Part shown: positions 1 to 7,282 of the stretch, in pieces
Layout: each line of letters opens with the position of its first letter
How positions within the stretch are numbered: position 1 is the stretch's first letter
Virus record (IMG/VR): IMGVR_UViG_3300042261_002385
Coordinates: 372,001 to 436,000 of that record
Reading direction: 5' to 3' (one strand)
Source of the DNA: a virus
DNA: 64,000 nt
The notes under the pieces: generated by a model
What the model saw: only the letters and a program-made list of their open reading frames with translations
Databases searched by the model: none
Told to the model about the DNA's origin: nothing
Position numbers and translations under genes: made by a program

Positions 1-2
1 AT

Positions 3-386
3 GAAGACACTGATATACCATATGCACTTTTCACAGTAGTTCATGAGATAGCACATTGTGTTGACTACTTAGAAAAAATATCGTTCTCAAAAAAGTGGCA
101 AGCAATCTCTGGTTGGAAAAAATGTGATATCAATGATAGAATACCAGAAGGATACAAAAGATATATTGAAAAAAGACCAGGTAGAAAATTAACCGGTCAT
201 AAAAAATCAGGATGGATTTATAAAGAAGGTTCTGACTTTTGTAGAAAATATACGTCTCGAAATCCAAGAGAAGATTTCGCTGACTGTTTGGCATTTGTAA
301 TTTTAGGATTTGAAGAAAAACTAAAAGGAGAAGGAGGCTTGAAAAAGCTTGAAATCATTAAGCAATTACTCAAAAAGATAGATTAA
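3..386 (+). CDS. Zinc metallopeptidase, C-terminal part (cut by window edge)
   Basis: The open frame enters from the left edge and stops at the TAA at 384-386, so the N-terminus lies outside the window. It contains a VHEIAH zinc-peptidase motif (HExxH) encoded at about 39-56. Further on comes an REDFADCLAF stretch, where the Glu is a plausible third zinc ligand, as in gluzincin-type peptidases (HExxH...E-x-x-A). The C-terminus is Lys-rich. Family knowledge suggests a peptidase; substrate and partner are unknown. A second HExxH protein lies at 2410, but the two share no obvious sequence beyond the motif. Confidence is limited by truncation. Confidence 0.75.
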   Translation, partial: EDTDIPYALFTVVHEIAHCVDYLEKISFSKKWQAISGWKKCDINDRIPEGYKRYIEKRPGRKLTGHKKSGWIYKEGSDFCRKYTSRNPREDFADCLAFVILGFEEKLKGEGGLKKLEIIKQLLKKID

Positions 387-410
387 TTTGAAATTTTAAG
401 TGTTTTTTAC

Positions 411-421
411 TTTATATATAA
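411..421 (+). promoter_or_regulatory. Late-type AT promoter motif
   Basis: TTTATATATAA lies 20 bases before the endolysin start. It is a variant of the TTAATATATA motif that recurs upstream of many genes here and resembles T4 late promoters (TATAAATA). Inference only. Confidence 0.5.
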
Positions 422-441
422 CTTAAAAATAAATTTAAGAT

Positions 442-1272
442 ATGTTATTAAAAGTAGGAAGTAAGGGAGATGATGTAAAAAAACTCCAAACAAAATTAGG
501 ATTGACATCAGATGGTTCTTTCGGACCTGGAACTGAAAAAGCAGTTAAGGCTTGGCAAACAGCAAATGGACTAAAAGCGGATGGTATAGTAGGTGATGGA
601 ACCTGGTCTAAACTATTCGGAGAATCAGCTCCAGTAGCTGCAGCAAAACCAGCAGTTGTAATACCACCATCCGATTTCAAATTGGAAGCACTAAAAGGAC
701 ATATTCCAGATGCGGTTATAGCTCAAATACCGGATACAGCAGCAAAATTTAATATCACAAATCCATTGAGATTGGCTCATTTTTTAGCACAATGTGGTCA
801 CGAAAGTGGTGGATTTAAAGCAGTTTCAGAAAATCTAAACTATTCAGCCAAAGGATTACTTGGAACTTTTCCAAAATACTTTAACGCTACAACAGCTGCT
901 CAATATGAAAGAAAACCAGAAATGATTGCTTCAAGAGTTTATGGTGGAAGAATGGGCAACGGAGATGAATCTACAAAAGAAGGATTTAAGTTTAGAGGAA
1001 GAGGATATATTCAATTAACTGGAAAATCAAACTACACTAATTTTACGAAATTTATTGGAGAAGATTGTATTGCAAATCCAGATTTAATTGCTACAAAATA
1101 TCCTTTAGCTTCAGCAGCTTTCTTCTTTGATTCAAATAAACTTTGGTCAATATGTGATTTAGGTTCATCTGATGATGTTGTAACTAAAGTTACTAAGAGA
1201 GTTAATGGGGGAACTATTGGATTAGCTGATAGAATTAAACACTTTAAAGAATATTATGCTCTATTAAAATAA
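442..1272 (+). CDS. Endolysin: peptidoglycan-binding domain plus GH19-like lysozyme
   Basis: A 276-residue lysis enzyme. Residues 1-60 form a PG_binding_1-type repeat (VGSKGDDVKKLQ... DGIVGDGTW). An Ala/Pro linker follows, and residues ~75-276 resemble the chitinase class I / GH19 lysozyme fold, with CGHESGGF (Glu121 is the likely catalytic acid) and FRGRGYIQLTGKSNY. The family cleaves peptidoglycan glycan strands at the end of infection. There is no signal peptide or membrane segment, so it would need a holin; a 57-residue candidate lies at 24173. The gene is single, with an AT-rich promoter motif upstream. The domain order binding-then-catalytic is common in phage endolysins. Confidence 0.93.
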   Translation: MLLKVGSKGDDVKKLQTKLGLTSDGSFGPGTEKAVKAWQTANGLKADGIVGDGTWSKLFGESAPVAAAKPAVVIPPSDFKLEALKGHIPDAVIAQIPDTAAKFNITNPLRLAHFLAQCGHESGGFKAVSENLNYSAKGLLGTFPKYFNATTAAQYERKPEMIASRVYGGRMGNGDESTKEGFKFRGRGYIQLTGKSNYTNFTKFIGEDCIANPDLIATKYPLASAAFFFDSNKLWSICDLGSSDDVVTKVTKRVNGGTIGLADRIKHFKEYYALLK

Positions 1273-1297
1273 AAATCAAAAAAATGATTTTAGAAAA

Positions 1298-1307
1298 TAA
1301 TATATAA
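1298..1307 (+). promoter_or_regulatory. Late-type promoter motif TAATATATAA
   Basis: TAATATATAA followed by an A-run, ending 19 bases before the ATG at 1327. Same arrangement as at 9393 (18 bases before 9421). Confidence 0.55.
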
Positions 1308-1326
1308 AAAAAATAATTTTACTAAA

Positions 1327-1665
1327 ATGAAACATGTTAAAACTTTTGAAGGTTTCTTTTCAAGATTATTCGGAGGAGACAAAATCGGAGACTGTGACAA
1401 AATGACTACTAATAGAGATGGTGATGGTATTGAAGGTATGGGTACTGATTATGTAATATTTGGTGGTAGAAAATTCGAAGAAGATGATATCGTTTATGCT
1501 GATGCAAAAGACCCAAAAAACAACGGATTTGAGAATAAATCAGGTATCTTACCAAGAATTGGTTACAGAGAGAAAGATTCAAAAAACGACGGAAAACTTA
1601 TTATCCCAGGTGGTGATATGTTGAAAAAATGGTTGAAATCTAGAGGACTCGGAAGTAGAATATAA
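1327..1665 (+). CDS. Leader-bearing small protein, function unknown
   Basis: 112 residues. It begins MKHVKTFEGFFSRLFGGDK, a divergent form of the capsid-targeting-type leader seen in some 25 proteins here; the usual LFE site is not obvious. The body is acidic/basic mixed with no recognised domain, and contains GDGIEGMGTDYVIFGG and a C-terminal LKSRGLGSRI. It is followed within 10 bases by a strong palindromic terminator, so it is transcribed alone or with the endolysin. Probably an internal head protein if the leader is functional (inference). Confidence 0.75.
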   Translation: MKHVKTFEGFFSRLFGGDKIGDCDKMTTNRDGDGIEGMGTDYVIFGGRKFEEDDIVYADAKDPKNNGFENKSGILPRIGYREKDSKNDGKLIIPGGDMLKKWLKSRGLGSRI

Positions 1666-1672
1666 CTATTAA

Positions 1673-1700
1673 AAACCACTCAATATTGAGTGGTTTTTTT
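1673..1700. terminator. Bidirectional rho-independent terminator
   Basis: AAACCACTCAATATTGAGTGGTTT is a perfect 24-base palindrome followed by T7. It sits between convergent genes and also ends in A-runs on the left, so it can serve both strands. Confidence 0.9.
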
Positions 1701-2394
1701 AATTTAATACTTCTTCTAATTTTATTTCTCTAATTACAGATTTATAAATATCAGGACTAGTTGAATTTAATATTTCTAAAACTTTTTTTCTATTAAAAAA
1801 ACCTTTATAATATGTTTTTTTATTTTCAATGAAATCACCATACTCAGCAGTTAAGTTTATGAAAAGATTAGGTTTGATTCTTAGTATACATTTATAAAGT
1901 ATACCACCAGTCTCATCATCATAAACACTTAATGTAAATGATTGCTCAAATTCAGAACCAACGTTAGAAAGCCCTGGTTTAAATCCTAATTTTTGAAACC
2001 AATCAATAACCAATTTATGTTTTGACCATCGACAAGTCATTTTAGTTTCAGTATCATAGTATGGAAATCTACTCGGCATTAATTCAAATTCCGACTCATC
2101 TGAAATATAATAATCATCTAATAGAATTTCATCTATATCAATATCTCTAGTTTCTTCTTTTGAGGTTGATAACTTTCGTTTAAATGTATTTGTTAAGTGT
2201 TTATCAAAAATGAATCTAGTCCTTCCATCTTGTGATAATCTTTCACACTCATCAATCAAAGATTTTGAAACTTCTGACTTAACAGATTCAACACTAAGTT
2301 CTTCAATAAAACCATCTGGTTTCTCATCTTCACTTATGACTGAGATTGTTCCATCTGGATTTTGCATCACTTTCATACTTGTTATATTAAACAT
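1699..2394 (-). CDS. Unknown protein with shared C-terminal motif
   Basis: 231 residues, no recognised family. The N-terminal half is acidic and the C-terminal half contains an alternating hydrophobic region. It ends VIREIKLEEVLN, the clearest long form of the C-terminal motif shared by about 30 otherwise different proteins in this window. It is divergent from the peptidase gene at 2410 across a 15-base AT-rich gap and convergent with 1327. Cytosolic by absence of signal or membrane segments. Nothing further can be said. Confidence 0.8.
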   Translation of the reverse strand: MFNITSMKVMQNPDGTISVISEDEKPDGFIEELSVESVKSEVSKSLIDECERLSQDGRTRFIFDKHLTNTFKRKLSTSKEETRDIDIDEILLDDYYISDESEFELMPSRFPYYDTETKMTCRWSKHKLVIDWFQKLGFKPGLSNVGSEFEQSFTLSVYDDETGGILYKCILRIKPNLFINLTAEYGDFIENKKTYYKGFFNRKKVLEILNSTSPDIYKSVIREIKLEEVLN

Positions 2395-2404
2395 TTAATA
2401 TATA
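2395..2404 (+). promoter_or_regulatory. Late-type promoter motif TTAATATATA
   Basis: TTAATATATAG in the short divergent gap, ending 5 bases before the ATG at 2410. This spacing implies a leaderless or nearly leaderless transcript. The near-palindromic core could also act toward the minus-strand gene. Confidence 0.6.
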
Positions 2405-2409
2405 GTTTC

Positions 2410-2994
2410 ATGAAACATTTATCAACATTTAAACTATTTGAGAGATTAGATAATTCTACATTAGTTACAATAGACCAGTTACTTGAAAGAATTAGAATTC
2501 CAAATCATATGAGACCACAAATTATTAACTGGTGGAATCAAAATAGAAGTGAAATTAGAATTCATTTTTTTAGATTTAATACTACAGAACCAATTGGTGG
2601 AATAATTATGGATGAAAATACTATAGTTTTGAACGATGACTTACAAACAAGACCAATGCCTCCTCATATTAAATTATTTTTGGCACTTCACGAAAGTAGA
2701 CACTGCGACCAACACAGAATGGGAAATTCAATAACACAATATTTTGATTCTGTCGTAAGAAACGATAGACAATCATTTATGAGACATTATCAAGAATTAG
2801 AAAGTGATGCTAATGACTTTGCTATTTCATCTATGAGAGCTTGTGGTTTCGACAGACAAATGAATTTTGAAGAAAGAATGCTTAGATCAAATGAAATGGC
2901 AGGAGATATGGTTTATCAAATGATGTCAGATGACATACAGAGATTGAATCCGGTTGATTTATTTGACTTATTTAAAAAACAAATTGGAGTGTGA
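2410..2994 (+). CDS. Leader-bearing HExxH zinc metallopeptidase
   Basis: 194 residues from the ATG at 2410, chosen because it puts MKHLSTFKLFERLD at the N-terminus like its neighbours; an upstream in-frame ATG would add 16 unrelated residues and overlap the promoter. The motif LALHESRHCDQH (HExxH) is followed by ELESDANDFA, whose Glu is a probable third zinc ligand, giving a gluzincin-type site. The leader contains L-F-E, a potential prohead-protease site. Family knowledge supports a zinc peptidase; packaging in the head and delivery with DNA is inference. Its stop overlaps the GTG start of the next gene. Confidence 0.83.
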   Translation: MKHLSTFKLFERLDNSTLVTIDQLLERIRIPNHMRPQIINWWNQNRSEIRIHFFRFNTTEPIGGIIMDENTIVLNDDLQTRPMPPHIKLFLALHESRHCDQHRMGNSITQYFDSVVRNDRQSFMRHYQELESDANDFAISSMRACGFDRQMNFEERMLRSNEMAGDMVYQMMSDDIQRLNPVDLFDLFKKQIGV

Positions 2995-3329
2995 AACATT
3001 TAAGAAAAATTTTTGAGTCAGCAGCAGAAGAAAATGAAATCAGAGAAGTTTGTATCTGGCTTCAAGACTTAGTTGATGATATTGAGATTACAGATAATGT
3101 TAGATGTTATGATATTAATATTCGTTGTTTTAGGAAGACTAATACATCTATTGGTGAGTTAGTTAAAAATTCAGAAAGACTTCAGGAAATAACAAAAGAA
3201 TATGCTGACCTTTTATTAAGATTGGAGGATTTAGGATATAAAGTTTCTTATCATTTATTAGAAAACAAACATCACCTTAACTTTTTTAGTATGACAGGTA
3301 AAATACAGATTAATAAAAAAGACCAATAA
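2991..3329 (+). CDS. Leader-bearing protein, paralog family
   Basis: 112 residues with a GTG start at 2991 that overlaps the preceding TGA. It begins MKHLRKIFESAAEENE (I-F-E site). The pattern after the leader (a helix, then short beta-like segments, then LEDLGYKVSYHL) resembles the proteins at 3335, 40134, 40550, 41468, 51612 and 51998, which suggests an expanded family. No catalytic motif is visible. Confidence 0.75.
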   Translation: MKHLRKIFESAAEENEIREVCIWLQDLVDDIEITDNVRCYDINIRCFRKTNTSIGELVKNSERLQEITKEYADLLLRLEDLGYKVSYHLLENKHHLNFFSMTGKIQINKKDQ

Positions 3330-3334
3330 ATTCA

Positions 3335-3697
3335 GTGAAATACTTACAAACATATAAATTATTTGAATCATCTAATATAGAACAGGTAATAAAAAATATT
3401 TTACTTCCTATAAGTGATGGTCATTTTCAGTATGAGGTAAGTGTTGAAGAATATAGTTCTATTCCTCAGCTAGTCATAAGAGTTGTTTCATGGACCGATG
3501 AACCTCTACTGATAACGGATGGGATTAAAGAGGAATTTATGGGTATGAAAAATTATTTAGAATCCGAAGGTTATAATTATATTTTAGTAAAATACTGGAG
3601 ACCTAACTCGGTCTCTAGTTCCAAACCATTTGATTATTTTATAAATAATTTTGAAGGAACTATATCAAATCTACTATTTGTTGTTAAAAAAATATGA
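3335..3697 (+). CDS. Leader-bearing protein, paralog family
   Basis: 120 residues, GTG start. It begins MKYLQTYKLFESSN with an L-F-E site, followed by IKNILLPISDGHFQYEVSV and a YLESEGYNYILVKYW segment. The same layout (IKDxLLxLxD ... YLxSEGY) recurs in the proteins at 40134, 41468, 51612 and 51998. The stop overlaps the ATG of the next gene (ATGA), so translation is probably coupled. Function unknown. Confidence 0.77.
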   Translation: MKYLQTYKLFESSNIEQVIKNILLPISDGHFQYEVSVEEYSSIPQLVIRVVSWTDEPLLITDGIKEEFMGMKNYLESEGYNYILVKYWRPNSVSSSKPFDYFINNFEGTISNLLFVVKKI

Positions 3698-4323
3698 AAC
3701 ACTTACAAACATATAAACTATTTGAGTCAATTGAAAGTGAAATCAATTTTGATAAAATCGTTGAAGTCCTTTCAACTGAATGCTCAGAATTTTTAGATAT
3801 TTTACAACAATTTAATATTGAAGGTGTTTTCAGAGGTCATAAAATTTGGGATGAAGGAAATATAACTAAAGGATTTTGGAAGGTAACACCTTTTGAGAAA
3901 AGACTTCCAAGAGATACTAAAGCATCTATAAGTAAATTATTAGATGAAGAATTTGAAAAGAAATTTGGAATTCCTCTAAGAAGTAAAGGAATATTTGCAA
4001 GTAAAGATATATCAATTGCAGCAGATTACGGAAGACATAAAAACGAAGCCTTTTTATTTTTCCCTAAAAACGGATTTAGATATTTTTGGAATCCGGAAGT
4101 AGATGATCTTTTTACTCTTTTAAGAGACGATACCAGTTGGTATGATAAAGAGCCTGTCTTTTGGAAAACAATGGAATGGTTAGATTTTAAACAGATTGTA
4201 GGTGGATACAGAGAAGGTGGAATTCAATATGTAAAGTATCAAGAAATAACTTTTATTTGTGATGAATATTATCTACTTGACTTAGATTACTATGACCAAT
4301 TCTTAAATTACTTTATTAAATAA
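3694..4323 (+). CDS. Leader-bearing protein, possible ADP-ribosyltransferase-like fold
   Basis: 209 residues. The leader MKHLQTYKLFESIE carries an L-F-E site. The body has VFRGHK (Arg47-Gly48), KRLPRDT, an RSKGIFASKD segment (residues ~96-105), DYGRHK and a later KYQEITFICDE. The order Arg-Gly ... Ser/aromatic ... Glu is reminiscent of R-S-E ADP-ribosyltransferases, and T4 packages ADP-ribosyltransferase Alt behind a comparable leader. This is an inference from motif order, not a proven family match; it could equally be an uncharacterised phage family. Last gene of a four-gene leader cluster. Confidence 0.7.
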   Translation: MKHLQTYKLFESIESEINFDKIVEVLSTECSEFLDILQQFNIEGVFRGHKIWDEGNITKGFWKVTPFEKRLPRDTKASISKLLDEEFEKKFGIPLRSKGIFASKDISIAADYGRHKNEAFLFFPKNGFRYFWNPEVDDLFTLLRDDTSWYDKEPVFWKTMEWLDFKQIVGGYREGGIQYVKYQEITFICDEYYLLDLDYYDQFLNYFIK

Positions 4324-4354
4324 AACAAAATCCATAACTTTACATAAAAATTAA

Positions 4355-4660
4355 ATGATAAAGTTATTTTCATACGGAACACTTATCGAAAAAGAAGTTC
4401 AACTTCGTGAATTTGGTCAAGAATTCAAAGTGGAATCAAATTTAGATGGTGTAAAAGATTTTACAATTGATAAAATAGAAATTGAAGGAGAATACTATTA
4501 TTGTGCCATCAGTAGACCAGAATCAATAATTCTGGGTCAAATTGTCCATATACCTGAAGAATTTATGACTTTAGTCGATGATTATGAAGGTGAAGATTAT
4601 AAAAGAGTAAGTGTCAAAACACTCTCTGATGTTGAATGTTTAATGTATGTAAAAAGATGA
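4355..4660 (+). CDS. Gamma-glutamylcyclotransferase-like (AIG2/GGCT) protein
   Basis: 101 residues. LFSYGTLIEKEVQLREFG at the N-terminus is the substrate-loop motif (YGTL) of the gamma-glutamylcyclotransferase superfamily. VDDYEGEDYKR near the C-terminus carries the expected catalytic Glu. Family members cleave gamma-glutamyl amines or dipeptides to 5-oxoproline. It is a compact, cytosolic form. The substrate in a phage is unknown. Downstream gene overlaps by an ATGA junction. Confidence 0.85.
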   Translation: MIKLFSYGTLIEKEVQLREFGQEFKVESNLDGVKDFTIDKIEIEGEYYYCAISRPESIILGQIVHIPEEFMTLVDDYEGEDYKRVSVKTLSDVECLMYVKR

Positions 4661-5010
4661 GCACCTTCGGAAAGAAATACTTAAATTATTGGCCTTATCG
4701 TTTTGATGAAATGATAACCGGTGATAGTTGTTTAAGATGGAATAAAACCGATAAAGATTTTCAATTAGAAATACTTAAAAAATGGTATCCTATTGGAATG
4801 CGTGGAAAAGCCATTTTAGCTGGTAAAACGACAGGAGGTAACTTGTATGAGATTACCGGATATATTGAGCATGTGTGGGGATGGAAATTAGATATTGATT
4901 ATGTTGATAGTAATTTTAGAAAAGATGTGCATCCTATCAGATTTATTCCAGAAGAAGAAGATAGACTTAGAATTTTAAGAGAGATTAGATTGGAAAAGTT
5001 ATTAGACTAA
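4657..5010 (+). CDS. Unknown protein with shared C-terminal motif
   Basis: 117 residues from ATG 4657, which overlaps the preceding stop (ATGA); a start at 4636 would overlap the upstream gene by 25 bases. Aromatic-rich N-terminus (KKYLNYWPYRF). It has a central GMRGKAILAGKTTGGNLYEITGYIEHVWGW beta-rich part, here only partly quoted, and ends LREIRLEKLLD, a member of the C-terminal motif family. No domain recognised. Confidence 0.78.
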   Translation: MSTFGKKYLNYWPYRFDEMITGDSCLRWNKTDKDFQLEILKKWYPIGMRGKAILAGKTTGGNLYEITGYIEHVWGWKLDIDYVDSNFRKDVHPIRFIPEEEDRLRILREIRLEKLLD

Positions 5011-5364
5011 TCCATCTAAGTTTTTTCTACGTCTATAAATCTTTTTCGATTTTTCCTTTTCTTTTTCTATAAATTTTTCATCACTATACATATAATTGTT
5101 ATAGTAAAGTAAAGTTCCATCTTCTTTATTTTCTTTTATACAATCATCACAGATTGCAATAATAAACTGGTCACCATCATGTTTTGATCCGTAACCAGCA
5201 TCAATAATCTGAATAATACCGTTATCAACCATTTCGTTGTTGATATTTAGAGTTGATCCATTTCTTTCCTTTTTAAAATAAAGCACATCTTCTTCAGTTT
5301 CAGAAAATCCACTTCGGTAGTTTTCTGGAATGACATTATTTTTTTTACAACAAATACAGTACAT
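5002..5364 (-). CDS. Small zinc-ribbon-like protein
   Basis: 120 residues. MYCICCKK and a later AICDDCIKE give two CxxC pairs, consistent with a zinc ribbon. The C-terminal part is Lys-rich and ends IYRRRKNLDGLV, a weak form of the shared C-terminal motif. First recognised member of a minus-strand run that ends here, convergent with 4657 (9-base overlap). Role unknown. Confidence 0.75.
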   Translation of the reverse strand: MYCICCKKNNVIPENYRSGFSETEEDVLYFKKERNGSTLNINNEMVDNGIIQIIDAGYGSKHDGDQFIIAICDDCIKENKEDGTLLYYNNYMYSDEKFIEKEKEKSKKIYRRRKNLDGLV

Positions 5365-5369
5365 ATTTT

Positions 5370-5612
5370 TTATTCTATGATAAATTTATCACAAGTCTCA
5401 TAGTCTTCACTTTCAATTGCATCTAAATAATCCTCACAATTTTTTTTGATATCACCAGTAAAAGGTATAATATCAGAAAACTCTTCTCTCAAATCAATAG
5501 CTCTCTTTAACTTACCATCTAAGTCATTTGGTAAAGATGATGATATTTGTATATTCTCACGTTGTTTTATAATACAATCCAAATACCTTTTTTTGATAAT
5601 TATTTTTCCCAT
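5370..5612 (-). CDS. Small unknown protein
   Basis: 80 residues, starting MGKIIIKKRYLDCIIKQRE and ending with an acidic tail (ESEDYETCDKFIIE). No family recognised. It sits immediately downstream of a 43-residue gene whose stop is adjacent to its start, within a minus-strand operon from 6467 to 5002. Confidence 0.7.
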   Translation of the reverse strand: MGKIIIKKRYLDCIIKQRENIQISSSLPNDLDGKLKRAIDLREEFSDIIPFTGDIKKNCEDYLDAIESEDYETCDKFIIE

Positions 5613-5744
5613 TTAATTAAATATTCTTTCTATTTTTTCTTTTCTAAATGACTTTCTCAAAAGAAATCTTTTACTTAAGTTATAAACTAAAGTTGATTGA
5701 TAATACACATCAACACCACCTGAAATCACATTAATCTCTTTCAT
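5613..5744 (-). CDS. 43-residue protein with shared C-terminal motif
   Basis: ATG at 5744, stop at 5613. The product begins MKEINVISGGVDVYYQS and ends RKSFRKEKIERIFN, a clear example of the C-terminal motif. It overlaps the upstream gene by 14 bases and abuts the downstream one, typical of this operon. Too small for domain assignment; the motif and tight packing support it being real. Confidence 0.65.
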   Translation of the reverse strand: MKEINVISGGVDVYYQSTLVYNLSKRFLLRKSFRKEKIERIFN

Positions 5745-5865
5745 AAATTCTTTTAATCTTGTTTTTTCTTATAAACCTTCTAAAGTATCTGCTAGCAGCA
5801 CCTCTTTTAGGATTTAACTTCTGATACATTTTTTCTACAGCCTTTTCTACCCAACTTTCACTCAT
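5731..5865 (-). CDS. 44-residue basic protein with shared C-terminal motif
   Basis: ATG at 5865 overlaps the stop of the nucleotidyltransferase gene (ATGA). The product begins MSESWVEKAVEKMYQKL, is strongly basic, and ends RRFIRKNKIKRIYERD, matching the C-terminal motif with a short extension. Translationally coupled to both neighbours. No domain assigned. Confidence 0.65.
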   Translation of the reverse strand: MSESWVEKAVEKMYQKLNPKRGAASRYFRRFIRKNKIKRIYERD

Positions 5866-6467
5866 TTCTCACACACCTTTCTAAAATCAGATAATATACT
5901 ATTTCTTAATTCTCTAAACTCTAAGTCTAATTCATTCCAAGTCCAATCTTTAGACACTAATTTATCCCAGATATAGTTAGCCATCTCAAAGTCATAAATG
6001 GATCCAGTAGTTGCAACCTGAGTTGCAAAAATTGGAATTCTAAGTGAATGAAAAATAGATTTTATTCCAGTGTGATAGTCTCCTATTTCTAATTTCTTTT
6101 TGCACTTCACCCAGCTATTTGAACTTACATGAGAAGTCGCGTGTCTAAGTTTAGGAAAATCTATATCTAAATTGTATGGGATATTTTCTTGAATCTTAGC
6201 CCAGGTTGGGGCAAAAATACACTCTAAGTTATTTATTCTATGCCACTCTAAATCTTCCTTAAACTTATCTGGAGTATAGATATGAATGTTATACTTCTCT
6301 AATTTCAACTCAATTGCTTCTACTGAATTGTTTGCTACCATTATGATATCCCAATCAGAATTTCCTGTATGAGTATTGTAAATTCTACTTCCGAAGATAT
6401 AGATGTTATGCACCCGCTTTGGATGAAGTCCTGAATGAAGTATTATATCTTGTGCAGTTGGTATCAT
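5862..6467 (-). CDS. Nucleotidyltransferase-domain protein (pol beta superfamily)
   Basis: 201 residues. IYIFGSRIYNTHTGNSDWDI (residues ~22-41) is the G-S-R/K ... D-x-D signature of MNT/pol beta-type nucleotidyltransferases; the two aspartates of SDWD would bind metal. The remainder is helical with several Trp. Members transfer AMP or other nucleotides to proteins, drugs or RNA; the acceptor here is unknown. First gene of a minus-strand operon of five. Antitoxin-like MNT/HEPN partners were looked for and not seen beside it. Confidence 0.82.
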   Translation of the reverse strand: MIPTAQDIILHSGLHPKRVHNIYIFGSRIYNTHTGNSDWDIIMVANNSVEAIELKLEKYNIHIYTPDKFKEDLEWHRINNLECIFAPTWAKIQENIPYNLDIDFPKLRHATSHVSSNSWVKCKKKLEIGDYHTGIKSIFHSLRIPIFATQVATTGSIYDFEMANYIWDKLVSKDWTWNELDLEFRELRNSILSDFRKVCEK

Positions 6468-6492
6468 AATTTATCAAATATAATAATTTAAT

Positions 6493-6502
6493 TTAATATA
6501 TA
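6493..6502 (+). promoter_or_regulatory. Late-type promoter motif TTAATATATA
   Basis: TTAATATATAC, 23 bases before the ATG at 6526 and followed by an A-rich leader ending AAAGATAAGATTATG, which recurs before the ATG at 8570. Confidence 0.6.
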
Positions 6503-6525
6503 CTACAATAAAAAAAGATAAGATT

Positions 6526-6927
6526 ATGAAACACTTAAAATTATTTGAAGATTATAAATATAAGGGCAACATCCGAGTTAAATTACTCGGAAACAATGAT
6601 TTGTGGTATGCTAGTAATAATGAATTTGAAATATCAAATATTAAATATACCATTCTCAGTCATAATAGTAGCAAACAAGTAATTTATGTTGCTACACTCA
6701 ATAATGCTGATGATTGTCAAGAAATTCAAATCTCTACGTTGAAGTATCACTACTTTGAGGGTGATTTAGTGATGTATTCTGAAGTAGGTTCTCATTTATG
6801 GGACAAAGAAATAGAATTATTCAAAAATTTGGGCGGTCAGTTTGGTTATTTAAACTTTTGTAAATTAGATAGTGGAACTGAAGTTGGTAAAACAGACCAT
6901 AGGAAATGGTTTGAAATAGTAGGTTAG
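6526..6927 (+). CDS. Leader-bearing protein, function unknown
   Basis: 133 residues. Starts MKHLKLFEDYKYKGN with an L-F-E site. The last 25 residues (KLDSGTEVGKTDHRKWFEIVG) resemble the C-terminus of the protein at 8570 (VEVGSIDHRGYFEVASVS), so the two are probably distant paralogs. The 3' end of the gene is duplicated just downstream (see repeat). No enzymatic motif. Confidence 0.77.
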   Translation: MKHLKLFEDYKYKGNIRVKLLGNNDLWYASNNEFEISNIKYTILSHNSSKQVIYVATLNNADDCQEIQISTLKYHYFEGDLVMYSEVGSHLWDKEIELFKNLGGQFGYLNFCKLDSGTEVGKTDHRKWFEIVG

Positions 6928-6977
6928 ATGTAGAACTGAAGTTAGTAAAACAGAGCATAGGAAATGGTTTGAAATAG
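6875..6977 (+). repeat. Imperfect tandem repeat, 45-base units with period 58
   Basis: Bases 6875-6919 (the 3' end of the coding region) recur at 6933-6977 with two mismatches in 45. The second copy lies in the non-coding gap before the next leader gene. This looks like a recent local duplication or the scar of a deleted paralog. Confidence 0.9.
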
Positions 6978-7004
6978 ATATAATAAGAAAAAAAGATTAG
7001 TATC

Positions 7005-7247
7005 ATGAAACACTTAAATAAATTTAATGAAGGTTGGTTTTCTAAAGATGAAGAAAATGAACCAGTAGATGCGGTAAATAGTAAAATTGAAGATGCTGCT
7101 TATAGTTTAGGATCATTTGGTACTATGACTAAGCAAGCCGCTTTTATAAACGGTGCTAAATGGGCTATTCATAATTTAACAGATGACGAGATTAAATTAC
7201 TCAGAGAGAATACTGATAAAGACGACCATAGTTTCTTTGGTTTATAA
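7005..7247 (+). CDS. Leader-bearing small protein
   Basis: 80 residues. Starts MKHLNKFNEGWFSKDEENE; the possible cleavage site is F-N-E rather than L-F-E. The rest is a helical segment with a Gly/Ala-rich middle (SLGSFGTMTKQAAFINGAKW). No family recognised. Member of the 6.5-9.1 kb cluster, each gene with its own AT-rich leader. Confidence 0.72.
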   Translation: MKHLNKFNEGWFSKDEENEPVDAVNSKIEDAAYSLGSFGTMTKQAAFINGAKWAIHNLTDDEIKLLRENTDKDDHSFFGL

Positions 7248-7256
7248 TAATTTAAT

Positions 7257-7266
7257 TTAATATAAT
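7257..7266 (+). promoter_or_regulatory. Late-type promoter motif variant
   Basis: TTAATATAATAG, 17 bases before ATG 7283. One-base variant of TTAATATATA. Confidence 0.45.
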
Positions 7267-7282
7267 AGAGAAAAATAGGATT

